Source: Perca fluviatilis
Taxonomy: Eukaryota > Chordata > Actinopteri > Perciformes > Percidae
Assembly: GCF_010015445.1 (NCBI RefSeq)
Contig: NC_053118.1
Location: 8,878,907 to 8,942,906 of the forward strand
DNA: 64,000 nucleotides
Reading direction: 5' to 3'
Shown: positions 22,590 through 35,195 of the stretch, one piece after another
Layout of the letters: the number at the start of each line of letters is the position of its first letter
Position numbering within the stretch: position 1 is the first letter of the stretch
The notes under the pieces: generated by a model
Seen by the model: only the letters and a program-made list of their open reading frames with translations
What the model was told of the DNA's origin: nothing
Database searches by the model: none
Made by a program: the position numbers and the translations under genes

Positions 22590-22900
22590 CTCACCATTGT
22601 CCTTACATCAACCATCCTCTAAAACCACACTTCTTACTGGTGCCGTCTGGCCGCAGGTACAGGACTTTGAGGTGAAGAAGGACTCGCTTTGGCAGACGTT
22701 TAGTTCCTTCTGCCATATTACTGCTAATCAAACAATCTCGCTGACCTTGTACAAATAAATTCCGTCGTCGTCCTTGTAAATGCACCTGTTCTTTGTGTAG
22801 CTTACCTGTTGATGTGTTTGTCCCGTGTATACTGCCCATGTGCATGTAATCAGACCGTGAACACAAATATCCCACATGGGACAAAATAAATATCTAAATA
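22590..22900 (+). mobile_element. LINE ORF2 C-terminal fragment
   Basis: The plus strand reads LVPSGRRYRTLR, then RRTRFGRRLVPSAILLLN. This matches the end of reverse-transcriptase ORFs of fish LINEs (Rex1/L2-like), which typically end with the order SGRRYR...F..S.VP.AI.LLN. One stop interrupts it. The tail AAATAAATATCTAAATA follows. Confidence 0.6.
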
Positions 22901-24090
22901 TCTAGGAATCCCAGCAGCATGTAAAACAGTGCCCTGATCCAGGATCATAGACCTTGAGTGTGTAACACTGCTGACATTGTGTAGGGGGCTCCTCTATGAT
23001 ACTGTAAGCACTTATAAAGTTGAAAACCTCTAACGGTTCTCCTCATGCTGCTCCAGTAAGAAGGACATTGAATTCCAGCTCATCCAGTCCTGTCACCCTG
23101 CCCCTATGCCTTTCCTTTTTTTTTTTTTTTTACAGTTTTCAATGATTATATTCCTAACCCATGTCATGTTTAGCTTCAGTATTCTGTTTTAACAAGGAAA
23201 TACTATATCACATTAGCAAACTAAGATGAACTCAAAATGCTTTTTTTTTATTAGGACTGTAAATTCCCATGTAAAATGATTCACTATTACTATTCCCTTC
23301 CTGGAAACACTCCATCTTTAATGACTTTATTAACCCTTAAATGCTTCCATTGGGTCTGTTGCAACCAGGGGACTGTATTACAACCTGAATTCATTGATTT
23401 GATTCAATCAAACTCTTTATCTTTAACAATGTTCTGATGTCAAAATATCCAAAATGATAAAAACAGTATTAACTATATTTCTGCACACTGTGTATTTGCC
23501 ATCAAATGAATCTGAAGATTCTTTGGCATGCGGTGTTTGCTCCCCAGAGCTGCGAACTTTAGCACAGCTCAGTTTATGCTGCATGTACACACCACTGATG
23601 AAGCTGACAGCTCTCACCTGGAAATGTTTGAAACTTATTGGGAGCTGTCATGATGCTGGGATTGAAGTTTTGGTCCTCATCTGTTTGAAGTACTACACAT
23701 AGTGGCTTGGTCTAAAATTAGATTTACCTTGAGACCAAATGGTTATTTATAACATGAATTATAAGTGCAAGCAGCAGAACATTCAAGAATTGTTTCTACA
23801 CATAGTGTGTGCTCATTGCATACATCATTTTGGATACAATTAAACAATTATGCAATATTCATGCTAACATAATCAAAGTCTGCGGCACATTTTTATCAAA
23901 ATAAATGAATCAGTCCGTTCAATCGTACGACCACAATTCGTGCACACTTTTTTTACACTCAATTCAACTACTCATGAAAAACAAGAATTTTGGTCAATCA
24001 CTGTAGTTTTCTGAATGAAAATAAGAATACAAATCTGAACCAGGGTTTGCAAACCAAAGTCAAATTAAAATCAGTCCACCAGCCCTTCAA
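22901..24090. other. AT-rich intergenic, no gene seen
   Basis: A poly-T tract is at 23117-23133. Short frames (23423-23702) show no family match. Confidence 0.35.
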
Positions 24091-24096
24091 AATTCC

Positions 24097-24720
24097 CTAC
24101 GTTTACATGCCCACTTATATTCCACTATTATTCCAAATATGACAATATTCCGAGGTTGATACAGGTCATGTAAACAGCATATTCCAAATAAGGCCATTTC
24201 CCCGAATACAGCATTTTCCGATTAAGACGTGGGATATGCCGGTATTTTAGAAGCATTCTTTGGACATGTATACTGAACATTTGAAATATGCGTCTTAATC
24301 AGGATTTTTACCGCAGTTTGTGACTCTCTTGCCCGTTTAGCTTATGGTCAGCTCTGTGTGTTCCTATGGTTGTTTTACACAAACCACTTACAGTTTGCAA
24401 GTTTTGCATGCCCAAAAGGAAAGAAGGAGAAACACATCTACTTTTAAACATTATGAAAGAGTTGGACATTAACAATTAAGTTTTTGGATATGCACAAACA
24501 TCGCGACTGTGACCTTTTCAAGAAGGTGGTTGAAGGAATGAAAGAGGGAGGCTGTGTTTGCACAGTCCAGCAGGGCAGCCACCGCTGGAACACTGGAAAA
24601 ATTCTATTTTGCACGGTTGCATGTAAATAGGATATAAGTGGAATATTTATTTTCATTAACCATTTGAACAGCTTAGGTGGAAAAATTGTCTTTTTGAATA
24701 TTTTGTGCATGTAAACATAG
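24097..24720. mobile_element. non-autonomous DNA element with CTAYGTTTACATGC termini
   Basis: 624 bp starting CTACGTTTACATGC and ending GCATGTAAACATAG, inverted repeats with one change. The next bases also match loosely (ATATTCC versus AATATTC). Internal words such as TTCCAAATA repeat. No clear target duplication and no transposase. The frame at 24444-24800 overlaps and is not considered a gene. Confidence 0.7.
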
Positions 24721-24997
24721 TCAGTGTGGAGGACCTTGTTTCCCCAGAATGTGCTTGCCTTCAGGCTGCAGTATGTATTATTCCAACTAAGCTTTTCCAC
24801 TAAGCTATATCTAAGTTACTAAAACTGAACCATTACAAACCAATTCTTAAAAATAAAAATAATTGGGATCATAGAATGTGTTGGCAGAACCATACAGCAT
24901 GGTAGGAAACCCAAAGGTTACCATATTGACTAATTCAAGAAAAAGGACAGTTACAGAAGCATGTTCGCAACCCCTGACTGTTTCTGAACTCACTGTT

Positions 24998-25165
24998 AAG
25001 GCCGGGACACATCAGGCCGATTATCGGCCGTGGGACAGTCTGACTCAAATCTGTTCGGTGTGTCCCGTGCCATCGTCCGTCTGGGGGGCTGTCGGCGTTC
25101 ATTTTGGCCGACCTGACATGTTCAGTCGGCGGCAGGGAAGTCGGGACTCACCCGGAAATGACGAG
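24998..25165. mobile_element. possible truncated DNA element (AAGGCCGGGACACA start)
   Basis: TAAGGCCGGGACACATCAGG, then GATTATCGGCCGTGGGACAG, resembles the end of a fish DNA transposon family I recall. The opposite end was not found nearby, so it would be truncated. Confidence 0.35.
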
Positions 25166-26470
25166 CGGAATGAGGTGACTAGAGTCTCTCAAATCTGATG
25201 AAAATCTTTAAACTGACCTTTGTTGAGCTGAAATGAAGACAGATTCAGCAACTGCATGGCCTATTTCTCACTTAAAATGTTCTCAGAAACATGTTTCAGT
25301 GAAGTATTTTAGTACAATATGAGATCGTATTCTGAACGGCCGCCATGACAGTCTGGCTCTGAATTTCCGGAGAAAACAAACCCATGTGACGCGTTCGTCC
25401 AATCAGCTGACGGTTTTCATTTGTTGGAAATGATTAGCGCCGCCTGCTGTTATAGAGATGTATTACGTCTCGTCTCCTCTCGTCTTTTTGGTCTGTTCTG
25501 TGGCAGTTTTTTGGACCTTGGGGAAGCAACTGATCATATCGACGGGGTTTTCTGTCAACCGTGGCCCGTCGGGCCATATGTGTCTACACCATTACTCTCA
25601 CTGGAATTGATTACTTATGTATAGGAGTACGCTTTCTTGTTGCACGTAGTGCACCTGTCAGCTATTTTGTTTATTGTTTTTTTATTATTGTTTTCTTACA
25701 GCAGGTAACATTTCCTGCCTTTTTATTAATTTTTCCAATGAAAAGTTGAAACAATCTCAATAGGTGAAAAAATAAATTACTTTTAAAAAACATTAAGAAA
25801 GACTTTCAAAAAGGTGAGTGAAAAGTGAGGAAATAATATTATAATATGGAGTAATGAAGCTTCACAGGATCAGCTTAGTCTATTTATTTACATTCTCTCT
25901 GTGTCTCTCTTTTCCTTTTTCGCTTCCAACTTAGTTGACGGAGGGCGTTCCCTCTTTCAGTTAAACCAATCAGATCTTGCCACGACCTCTGGGAGCCAAT
26001 CATCTTGTCAAACTTAAAAAAAAAAACGGTTCTCTTCTCTCATTTTAAGGTTTTGATTGTTAGTCTCCACATCCTGATACATTGATTGTTGGTCTCGACA
26101 TTCTGATGTATGCTGGCACATATCAGAGCAGAACAGGTGGTGTCCCACTGCGTTCAAAGCATTGTCCCAGCCTCAACATCTATAACCCCCAGCTCCAGCA
26201 GAGTCTAGCTTGTTTCCATTCAGCTCGGCCCTGCAGTCTCATCACAGAGATGGCTTACAGGTTCAGTGAAGCCACTCCAAATAGTTTCCATGGTTCCTGC
26301 CCTCTCTAGCCCCCTTCTTTTTCTCCACTGTTGTCTTTTCCCCACCATGTCTTGTGTGAGATGAGATTCACACCATGAGCAGAGGGACAACTCTGCACTT
26401 TATTGTGTTACAAGCTACCCTGAGCTTTGAAAGAAGTCCCTAGATCAGTTTAACCAGAAATTGTTAAAAA
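25166..26470. other. intergenic, no gene seen
   Basis: No coding exon or clear repeat. Short frames are unsupported. Confidence 0.3.
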
Positions 26471-26497
26471 AAAAAAATTACTAAAAACACTATGTAT

Positions 26498-27227
26498 TTA
26501 TCTCTCTTGAGAAGATGTGAGATGGATGCCACTATCTAGTAATTCAGGAAAAACTTTCAAGAGGAGAGGTGCAATCCGGTCTCTAAACATTTTATAGAAC
26601 TCTATAGGGTATCCATCTAATCCTGGGGTTTTGCTATTTTGCATGGCCATAATGGCTTTAAGGACCTCTCCTATTTCAAAATGTTGCTCAAGTGTGGATG
26701 CAACAGTTTGGTCAAGAGAAGGGGCTTCCATGTTGTTCAAAAAGGCCCTCATTGAAGAGGTGTCTGTAGGGAAGTCAGAGGTATAAAGTGAAATGAAATG
26801 GGAGACAAAAATATTGTTAATGTGTTTAGGGTCTGACATTAAGTTACCTTATTCATCTGTTACTTGTGGGATAAGACTGGATGCGGCCTGGCGTTTTAGT
26901 TGGTGAGCCAGTAGACGACTAGACTTACCCATATTCATAACAGTTTCCGCGGGTTTTCAATAAAAGTTGCTCCACATGTTTTGTAGTTACGATGTTCAGT
27001 TTAGCTTGCAAATCCACCTGTTTCTTATATAATTCAGCATTAGGTGACTCTGAATAGAGATGGTCAAGCCTACGTATAGAGTTAGTGAAGTCCGATATCT
27101 CCCTTGAACATTCCTTATTGCTAAATGCCACATGTGAAATAATTTGCCCCCTTAAGGTAAGCTTTAAGTGATTCCCAAAGTAGGGAATATGAGATCCCAT
27201 CAGTTTTATTCGTGCTGATGTAAACAT
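26498..27227 (-). pseudogene. L1 ORF2 linker and reverse transcriptase N-terminus
   Basis: Two frames separated by a stop. The second contains FEIGEVLKAIMAMQNSKTPG followed by LDGYPIEFYKMF, the conserved entry to L1 reverse transcriptases (usually PGPDGYPIEFYK). The sequence stops soon after, before the FADD-type catalytic motif, so no polymerase could be made. Confidence 0.8.
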
Positions 27228-27972
27228 CTATATTGGTTGCCAAAAATTTGCCAAAGTCTTCATCTGCCAGCACATTGGACGTTGCTTTATATTCAGAGCA
27301 AAGGAAATATCTAGAACAACAGGGGCGCGTTCAGAAATAACAATAGCTAAGTAGTCAACAGATTTAATTGAAGGAATGAATGCGCTGTCAATGAAGAAAT
27401 AATGTATGCGAGAGAAGGAGCGGTAAACCTGGGAGAAAGAAGAGAACTGTTTCAAATTCGGGTTACGAAGCCGTGCCATGAATGCCGACCATGCCCTTGC
27501 CATGTCTGACAAAGATGATTTTTTGGGACAAGATCTGTCTAATGCAGGGTTGATAGCACAATTCAAGTCAACTCCAAAAATGTGTTTATGAGGATTCAGG
27601 TTTGGTAGTGATGATTAACAAAATCAGTATCATCCCAGTTTTTGGGGCATACACATTTACCAGATGAACTTTAGTTTGAAAACCTCAAATTATGACAAAG
27701 CGACCATAAGGGTCGGTTATGACCTCTATTGATGTAAACTGCACCTTTTTATTAATGAGAATGGCAACCCCTTTCGAACTACCATTATGTCTAGTGTGAT
27801 AAACTTGGCTGATCCAAGCTTTCCACAAACGGGTATGATCCAAATTATCAGCATTGATAGATTTAAGGTGGGAGAAAACTCTGGATCGTTTGACTGGGCC
27901 ATTCAATCCCTTAACATTCCACGAAACAAAACGTACTTGTGAATTATAGTTCAAATTATCAGAAGTAGCCAT
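27228..27972 (-). pseudogene. L1 ORF2 endonuclease domain, inactivated
   Basis: Begins MATSDNLNYNSQVRFVSWNV, the normal start of fish L1 ORF2, and continues KGLNGPVKRSRVFSHLKSIN. The block that normally holds the catalytic QETH motif is missing: INAD runs directly into NLDHTRLW. Downstream, SRIHYFFID replaces the usual SRIDYFF and SERAPV replaces SDHAPL. Three active-site positions are therefore lost. Confidence 0.75.
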
Positions 27973-29042
27973 AGGAGTATAATGGTATATGGTAACGTTT
28001 TAAAGCTGTAACAGAAGTGTTTGAATAGTGTGTTAAAGAGACATGAGAAAGGCAGTGAAGCATTAGTACAGTAAAAGCAAGAAGGTTCACATGTGCTCTA
28101 TGAAGCATTCCATAAGGCTGAGGTAGATAAGACTGTGATAAAGGCTTGTGTCCTAGGCTTCCCATTAACCCCATAAAAGCTGAAAGGAAGGGGGAAGAAA
28201 AGAGAAAAAAAACAGAAAAGAAAAACAACAACCATAACATGAACAATAACGCCGTCCTAGATCTTCCTCTATTAAAGAACCTGAAGGGGATCGCAGGCTT
28301 AACCAATCTACAGACTATCCGATCTGACATTTAAGAAATAATAATAAAAAAAACACTCACCGAAATGCCACTGGAGTGGCCCCCAGTGTCATGTATAAAA
28401 CAGAACCCCATATGTGAAATTTAAGTTTGATACCACTATTTAAGAGTAGGCCTCTTCCCCTTTCTCTCTCCCTCTTTCATCCCTTCAAAATAAAGGCCCA
28501 TCATGACCAGATATACCATTGTAAAAAAAGGAGAGGGGGCATTACTCAAAACAAAGTATAAAAAGTAATGATGACTAAATAAAAGAAAGGGGGAAAAAAA
28601 CAGTAAAAGTTTCAAATCTATCGTGTAGCAAAACAATCTATGCTTGTAGGCTACAACTTCAATCTAGAACAGTCAACAATGACAAATGGCAAACGATTCA
28701 ATAAGAAAAATTAAGGACCAGAAAAAAACATTACATTGAGTATAGGCTATCTTAAACAATACAATATAATAGCAATATCTCCTCAAATGTTGGATATGTC
28801 ATTTAGCCTATGCATGAACAAAGTATTCTTTAAAGGATCCTAGCATATATGATTTAGAAAGAAAATATATATAAATGAGATGATGGGCTGTGAAAGAGCA
28901 GCCTATTCAGGTTCAGACAGCCTATATAGCCTATAGCCCATCATCCAAAAAGTAATGTAAAGTAAGAGAAGTGACAAAATCCCTAGGTTACGTGATATGC
29001 TAGCAATGTCCAGTGTAATTTTAAATGTCTCTTTCTCATCAC

Positions 29043-29847
29043 TCACAATTTAGGATGGGCTTGAATTACCTCAGACATGAGTAGATTCTGAAGCATCAGA
29101 GGCTTCGAAGCCCCAATGCTCACGATAGAAGTCCATCGCCTTCCCGGGTGTGTCAAAAAGCAGCTCCGCGTTCTCAAATGACACTGGGAGACGAGCAGGA
29201 TATACCATCCTGAACTTGATCTTCTTTGTATAAAGCAATGCCTTGACCTCCCTGAATGCTGCTTGCTTGCGTCCCAATTCTGCACTGACATTTTCGTGAA
29301 AAAACACCCTGTGGCCCCGAAAGGTCATCTCCCGTTGACGTCTGTATGTGATGATGATCCGCTGCTTGTCTTGGTAGTTGGTTAGTAGCTGTGGAATGCA
29401 ACTATAAAAACTCTTGGGTGTTGATTACCGCTCGCTTCTGATTTTCCAAGTCGGTGGGCTCAGGCGAAAACGAGGGGGGGGGGAATCGTTCCCAAAAAGC
29501 TCTTCGAAAAAGTTTGTCAAAAAATCAAAAAAGATCCCCCCCACCCTCTCAGGAATCCCCACGATCCTTAAACTAAACCTGCGAGAACGATTTTCTAGAG
29601 CATCACCTTTCTCTTTCAACGAGGCATTTTCAGCCTGTATGGTTAGCTAGCTTAGCTTCAACCAGGGCAAGTCTTGGTTCGTTTTGTTCAAGAGTAGCTT
29701 CGATTCCACAGATCCGTTCCTCGTGTGTCTCGTATAAAGATTTCACTTGATTTAGCGTCGAGTTGATAGGCGATAAAGCAGTCTCAAGTTCCGTCTTCAT
29801 AAAGGTGTAGATAGACTGATTTTCTCAAGCTGCTCGGTTAGCTCCAT
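29043..29847 (-). pseudogene. L1 ORF1 remnant (coiled coil, RRM, C-terminal domain)
   Basis: Starts MELTEQLEKI at 29847. After a frameshift it continues with a helical segment, then ENRSRRFSLRIVGIPERVGG (RNA-recognition motif entry of L1 ORF1p). After more frameshifts comes a C-terminal domain including FRGHRVFFHENVSAELGRKQ and VYPARLPVSFENAELLF. It would encode the RNA-binding chaperone of an L1 particle. At least three frame changes inactivate it. Confidence 0.75.
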
Positions 29848-30129
29848 GTTTGGCGCTCAGTTAGCTTTGCTAGTCGCCAAGGTAGCAGATTGACTGGTTT
29901 ATTAAAAATGACTTCAACTCACTGTGGTAATCAACCTTACCAAAATGGATTGGGTAAATACTTAAAAAATAAAATTAGACTTGGGAGCCGCCTCACATTT
30001 TGTCTAAAATGTCTTCATTTTGTTAATCTTTTATTGTTAAGCATTGGGTAGCACCTTGCCAACCAAAGCTAGCTAGCTAGCACTAGTGTTACCTCGTAAT
30101 CGTCTGCCAATCTGACAGTATTTTCCAAA

Positions 30130-30400
30130 TATGATCACTTCTGAATCCCAAATAACAAGATGGCGACAACCAAATGCCAAACTCGAGGCTTCAAAACCAG
30201 GACCCAGAAAGTAGTCGGCTAGCCGAGGTCTGTAGTGCGCGGAAGTTGAACTTTTTTTGGCTTCATGCACCACTGAGCAGCTCTCATAGGAATGAACGGG
30301 GCTCCACCTCCAATGCTGTATCCAAAACTTATTATGCATCCATGTTCAAAACGGTAGTCCACAAACCGATGTGTAACTGATAATACGTCCATAATTTTTA
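30130..30400. repeat. possible dispersed fish repeat
   Basis: Contains GCGCGGAAGTTGAACTTTTT and AATGAACGGGGCTCCACCTC, phrases I recall as repeated in fish genomes. Class not determined. Confidence 0.35.
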
Positions 30401-30837
30401 ATCATGTGTGGTGAGACCATAGAAATAAAATGGATAGAAAGGACACTCCCATTCAAATCAATGAAATACAATGGTCAGAGCTGCAACCATTTTTATATGT
30501 ACCATTGCTATTGCATTGGACTAACTTCCTTATAAACGCCTATATAAACCGACTTGCGGCAAGTCGCGGAAGTGAGGTTCTGCATTACGGCCAAACCAGC
30601 AGTGAAGTAGTAACATTAACAGGGATAGAGAGCAAGTCAAATTTAACAACCTAATGCTTCATCCACACACTCTTGTCACACCATAGGAAAGTGCATTACT
30701 ATTGCCAACTTTGTTTGGCTTGTTTTCTGGACCGGTGTGGTGTGGGCATGGCATGGCAGAGTTAACAAGCTAGCCAGTGGCTGGCTTGCTGGTTCCGCCG
30801 TGGTTTCATGCGTCAGCCCAGAAGCATGAAGATGTGA

Positions 30838-31250
30838 AGTTATGTTGCTGAGTTGGACATGACACCAAAGATAATTTTGTTTGTGTATAAAGACTATATG
30901 GTCAACAAAAAATGGATGGCAATGGATGTTATGCTGAATGTTTTTTGTTATTCATTTTTTACTTTATTTTTTTATTCATTTTCCATATATACATTTTTTT
31001 TAATATCAATCGAAATAATTGTTTTATTTATTCATTCAAATTTATTAGCAGTCGGTTGTCTACATTTGAATATTGCATTGTGTCTTATTAAGGACTCAAA
31101 ATACAAAGTTTATGACTTGGGACTTGACTTGGGACTTGTTAGTCTTGACTTGGGACTTGACTTGGGACTTGTCTATCTTGATTTGGGATTACAGTGCAAA
31201 GACTTGAGACTTACTTTTGACTTGCAAAACAGTGACTTGGTCCCACCTCT
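30838..31250 (+). mobile_element. hAT element remnant ending CCCACCTCTG
   Basis: ACATGACACCAAAGA and GACTATATGGTCAACAA near the start match the copy at 47205-47260. The right end TTGCAAAACAGTGACTTGGT followed by CCCACCTCTG matches the right end of that copy. The terminal part carries imperfect repeats of GACTTGGGACTTG. Internal coding has mostly decayed. Confidence 0.6.
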
Positions 31251-31689
31251 GTAGTACCTAAACCGAATCTGGGAAAATACACCAACTCCTAGAGCAGCTC
31301 ATATGACTATTGTACCTCAAAGAACAACTTTTCTTGGCTAATGTTTGATGAATAAAGGTAAGGCAGACAAATATTCCACTTGGAATGCGCACCACTCGCT
31401 CCATATTCATTTACCCGAGAGCAGTGGTGCAGTAAGACAGGATATTACTGAATTATGTAGTTTCCTGAGTCACATCATATGGCTCTATTATTTAATACCC
31501 CATACCGTCTAAGAAGAATTATGGTCATCTATAATACATGTGAGCCAGTGAGAGGCAAACATAAAATATAGCATTAAAACATCAGCATTTCAGAACAAAT
31601 AAGACAAGATTTAGTTTAAAAAACACGGTTTATTTCAAAATCTGCAGATATCAAGCCTTAAGTAAAACCATGTGTGATTCACAGTACTG

Positions 31690-33040
31690 ATAAAATAAAC
31701 TTTATTTGTATAGCACTAATAACTAATAATATACACACTCAAGATAAAAACAACAAAAACATAGAACATAAGACCTGATTAAACAGTGTGTAATAAAAAA
31801 TACAAGTGATAAAAGAGACTGAAACTAGACAAACAAGGGATTTACTATAAAATTCTGTAAAAGTAAGTTTTGAGAAGTGATATAAAAGAATGCACCGAGT
31901 TTGCTAACTTAAGTTCCTCAGATAGGGGGTTCTTTAGGACAGGGGCAAGCTGTTGCCAAGATGGGAGTGATACTGTATGTGATGATCTTGTCTCTTTGAA
32001 TTTGTTAAAAGTCTGACAGTCGAGTTTCGGACAAGCTGGTGATAGGAAATGGCCTTTTGGCTGAGCCCTGAAATACAAGGAATTACAAGATGAAACCATT
32101 GATTCCTTTGTTTTTGCTTGAGATAAGAAATGTTTGACTTTTGCAATAATGCTAAGTTGGAGAAAGCCTGATTGTATAACCTTTTTGATTTATAAGTCAA
32201 AACAAAGCTCAGATTCAAAAAGAGTGCTTGACATTAGAGGACAGGTTCCCAAGATTTTGGGGGGCTGAATGAAAGCACTTCAGATTTTTGAATCATTGAG
32301 CTGGAGGGAGTTTTGTGACATCCAACATTTGATCACATGAGAAAAGTTGTCTTGTTTTGCTACCAGTCAGCAGAACATAAAGTTGTGTGTCGTCTGCATT
32401 ACAGTGGAAATTAATATTATATTTACAAATGATCTGACCTGACGGAAGCATGTATAGATCTATAATAAAGGACCAAGAATTGACCATTGGGGAACACCAC
32501 ATGAGAGTGGGGCTAAGGATGAGGAGAATTCACCCATTGCAATAGAGAAAGATATGTTAGAGAGAAAGAATAAAATAGAAAAAGCCAGGCAAGAGCATTG
32601 TCTTTAATACCAACACAGTTTTCAAGGCGATCATAAAGTTGTGTGTCGTCTGCGTTACAGTGGAAATTAATATTATATTTACAAATGATCTGACCTGACG
32701 GAAGCATGTATAGATCTATAATAAAGGACCAAGAATTGACCATTGGGGAACACCACATGAGAGTGGGGCTAAGGATGAGGAGAATTCACCCATTGCAACA
32801 GAGAAAGATATGTTAGAGAGAAAGAATAAAATAGAAAAAGCCAGGCAAGAGTATTGTCTTTAATACCAACACAGTTTTCAAGGCGATTTATGAAGATGTT
32901 GTGGTTGACTGTATCAAAGGCAGAACTCAAATCAAGCAGAATAAAAACTGAAGAAGCCCCAGAGTTGGTATTAAGGACACTGCTCTTGCCTGATTTCACT
33001 CTTACCTCTGTAACAGTTATTTTCTGTTGCAATGGATGAT
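31690..33040 (-). mobile_element. L2-like LINE with internal tandem duplication, decayed
   Basis: The minus strand encodes VFILLDLSSAFDTVNHNIFI and [11 protein letters not shown] (33032-32850), the reverse-transcriptase core of L2/Rex-type LINEs. Then come [20 protein letters not shown] and [11 protein letters not shown] (usual FHCYADDTQLY). Further on is the QLVRNSTVRLLTNSKRQDH segment (about 32040). The 3' end is near ATAAACTTTATTTGTATAGC. A 256-bp unit is tandemly duplicated (32376-32885). Frameshifts and the Y-to-N change in the YADD box make it inactive. Confidence 0.85.
32376..32885. repeat. 256-bp direct tandem duplication inside the LINE
   Basis: The segment beginning CATAAAGTTGTGTGTCGTCT at 32376 recurs 256 bp later at 32632 with only a few changes (for example GCATTACAG versus GCGTTACAG). 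The sequence through CCAGGCAAGAG is repeated as well. The duplication places two copies of the YADD region in series. Confidence 0.95.
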
Positions 33041-33914
33041 TTCAAAAGAAAGTCCACTGTTGTCTAGTAAAAAATCAACCAGTTGTTCCTAGTGTTTACT
33101 CAAATACCTTAACAATGCTATGTCAAACTTACCTTATCTTTGTCCAAAAAGTAGGGAAAAGTCCATCACTGTATAGGTCTCTTAACAGGAACTCCGGGCA
33201 TTGTACAGAGAGATCAGTTTGGATCTGTGTGCCAATTTTATTAATAAGATGACATCATAGGTCACAGGCCACACTCGACCAATGGTAGTTGAAAACTGGG
33301 TCCATGGGTGAGGCTTCAAACAGGTGTGAAAATGTGAAGGGTCCTGGGAAACTGAGTTCAACGGCTCATTTTGAGTGGGCTAAGGCCATACATGGGCACA
33401 TGTAACACCATTTTAAGCTTGGTGATAAGATATTTCCAACCAAATTGTATGAGGGGCCATCTGGGACATTATTCACAATTACATCACAAATGCAAATGCT
33501 CTCACACACTAGTGAAAAATTATACTCTCACATACTATACTGAAACCTCACGCACACACAACTGTATTGCTCATAAACACTACTGAATTGCTCATAAACA
33601 CTACTGAAACGTTCTCATAAATGCTACTGAAACGCTCTCATAAACACTACTGAAAGCTCTCACGCGCAACACTGAAAAGCTCTCATGAACGCTACTGAAA
33701 CCCTCTCACACGCAATACTGAAACACTCTTATAAACACTACTGAAATGCTTTCATGTGCAACACTGAGGCGCTCTCATGCACAACACTAAAACGCTCTCA
33801 TATACGCTATTGAAACCCTCTCACGCGCAATACTGAATCCCTCTCATATACACAACTGAAACGGGAATTCACTTTCAATAGTGTATATGACAACGTTTCA
33901 GTATAGTAATAGAG

Positions 33915-34302
33915 TAACCTGACTCCACCAGATGGATTGCTTCACATTTGCTCGGCATATCGATCAAACAATCAGATCAAACTCTTGCCGAAACCAGTTG
34001 GGAGAAGAGCAAAAACATCTTTTACTCTGAGAAAAGCCTCCTGTGCCGTTTTTTGTTCTTCTTTCAATGAAGGAATACTTTCTAATCCGGATAAAACTTG
34101 CGCGATAGCTACGCTCATCTCATCCGTGGAAGCTGCCATGTTGTTTAGACTGAACAGTCACTTCTCATTGTGTCACAACACTGATTGGTCGGTCGTTTGG
34201 TGAACGGCTCCAAATTTTCTCTATCTCAAGATGCCAGACTGATCTGCGAGTGGAAAACTGGAGCTCGCGAGATCAGGATGGTCTCACGAGGCTAGCACGT
34301 GA
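33915..34302. mobile_element. possible nested element inside the foldback left arm
   Basis: Non-repetitive block from AACCTGACTCCACCAGATGG to GGTCTCACGAGGCTAG interrupting the tandem words. Its right end, read in reverse (CTAGCCTCGTGAGACC), is a terminus I recall from other fish repeats. The short frame 33937-34203 lies in it. Confidence 0.4.
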
Positions 34303-34639
34303 GTGTGTTCTAGTAGTGTTTATGAAAGCGTTTCAGTGGTGTTTATGAGAGCATTTCAGTTGTGTTTATGAGCACTTTTCAGTATTGCATGTGATAGGAT
34401 TTCAGTTGAACAGGAAGGCGATTAGGTGAAACTGTAAGTTGGCTGGAAAAAAAACTGGGTCCAGGATTCAAATCTGGGTCTCCTGCATGAAAGTCAATGA
34501 TATTACGCATTAAGCTATTGAAATGTTGTAGGTTGCAGGTGATCTTGCAATTTATGTATCTAAACAGGCCCTGTCTTTCTTAATTGATGAGTCATTGGCT
34601 TATTATTTACGAAAATAGGGAGCTCTGTTTTTCTGAATT

Positions 34640-35195
34640 AAGGATGAATTCAGAAACAAGCAAAACTGTTTCTTAAGTGGCTATATTAGCTCAAAAACTT
34701 GAAATCGTTAGAAAACATTGTGGAATACTTGGTTGCACTTTTGCAGTCATTTGTTAGAAACAGTAAATCAAGACATAGTCACAGCAAATTGAACAGTTTA
34801 GCATGGCTGTGAAAAGGAATGTGCACCGCTCGTGTTTAATACATCCAGACAGTTGTGACTAATGTCTTCAGTCGGGAGGATGGCTACCTAACACAAGCAA
34901 GTGCTACTTTAGCATCCACTCCAGTTATTCTTCTTCTTTAGGGTTTTACGACAGTTATGTTGCATTAATGCAAACTGCTGGAATTACCCGTCAGCTATTA
35001 CTTTCTCCTCTTCACACTGACTGCAGTCCCCAGTATTACACAGTAAGTGAACTGTTCAATTTGCTGTGACCAGTTCTTGATTTACTGTTTCTAACAAACG
35101 ACTGCAAAAGTGCAACCAAGTATTCCACAATGTTTTCTAATGATTTCAAGTTTTTGAGGTAATATAGCCATTTAAGAAACTGTTTTGCTCTTTGA
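34640..35195. repeat. inner palindrome of the foldback element
   Basis: TGTTTCTTAAGTGGCTATAT at 34667 is mirrored by ATATAGCCATTTAAGAAACT near 35161. GTTGCACTTTTGCAGTCATT is mirrored by CGACTGCAAAAGTGCAACCA. ACAGCAAATTGAACAG is mirrored by CTGTTCAATTTGCTGT. Arms are about 150 bp around a centre of about 240 bp (34805-35040). Confidence 0.85.

Larger units (their letters stand above)
26475..29850 (-). mobile_element. L1-type LINE, 3' truncated and decayed
   Basis: Read on the minus strand it starts with ORF1 (about 29847-29043), then a long spacer (29040-27975). ORF2 follows, with an apurinic-type endonuclease (27972-27228) and the beginning of the reverse transcriptase (27227-26498). It stops before the catalytic reverse-transcriptase core. 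Several frameshifts and internal deletions make it inactive. LINEs are usually 5' truncated, so loss of the 3' part is unusual. The spacer may include another insertion. Confidence 0.85.
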
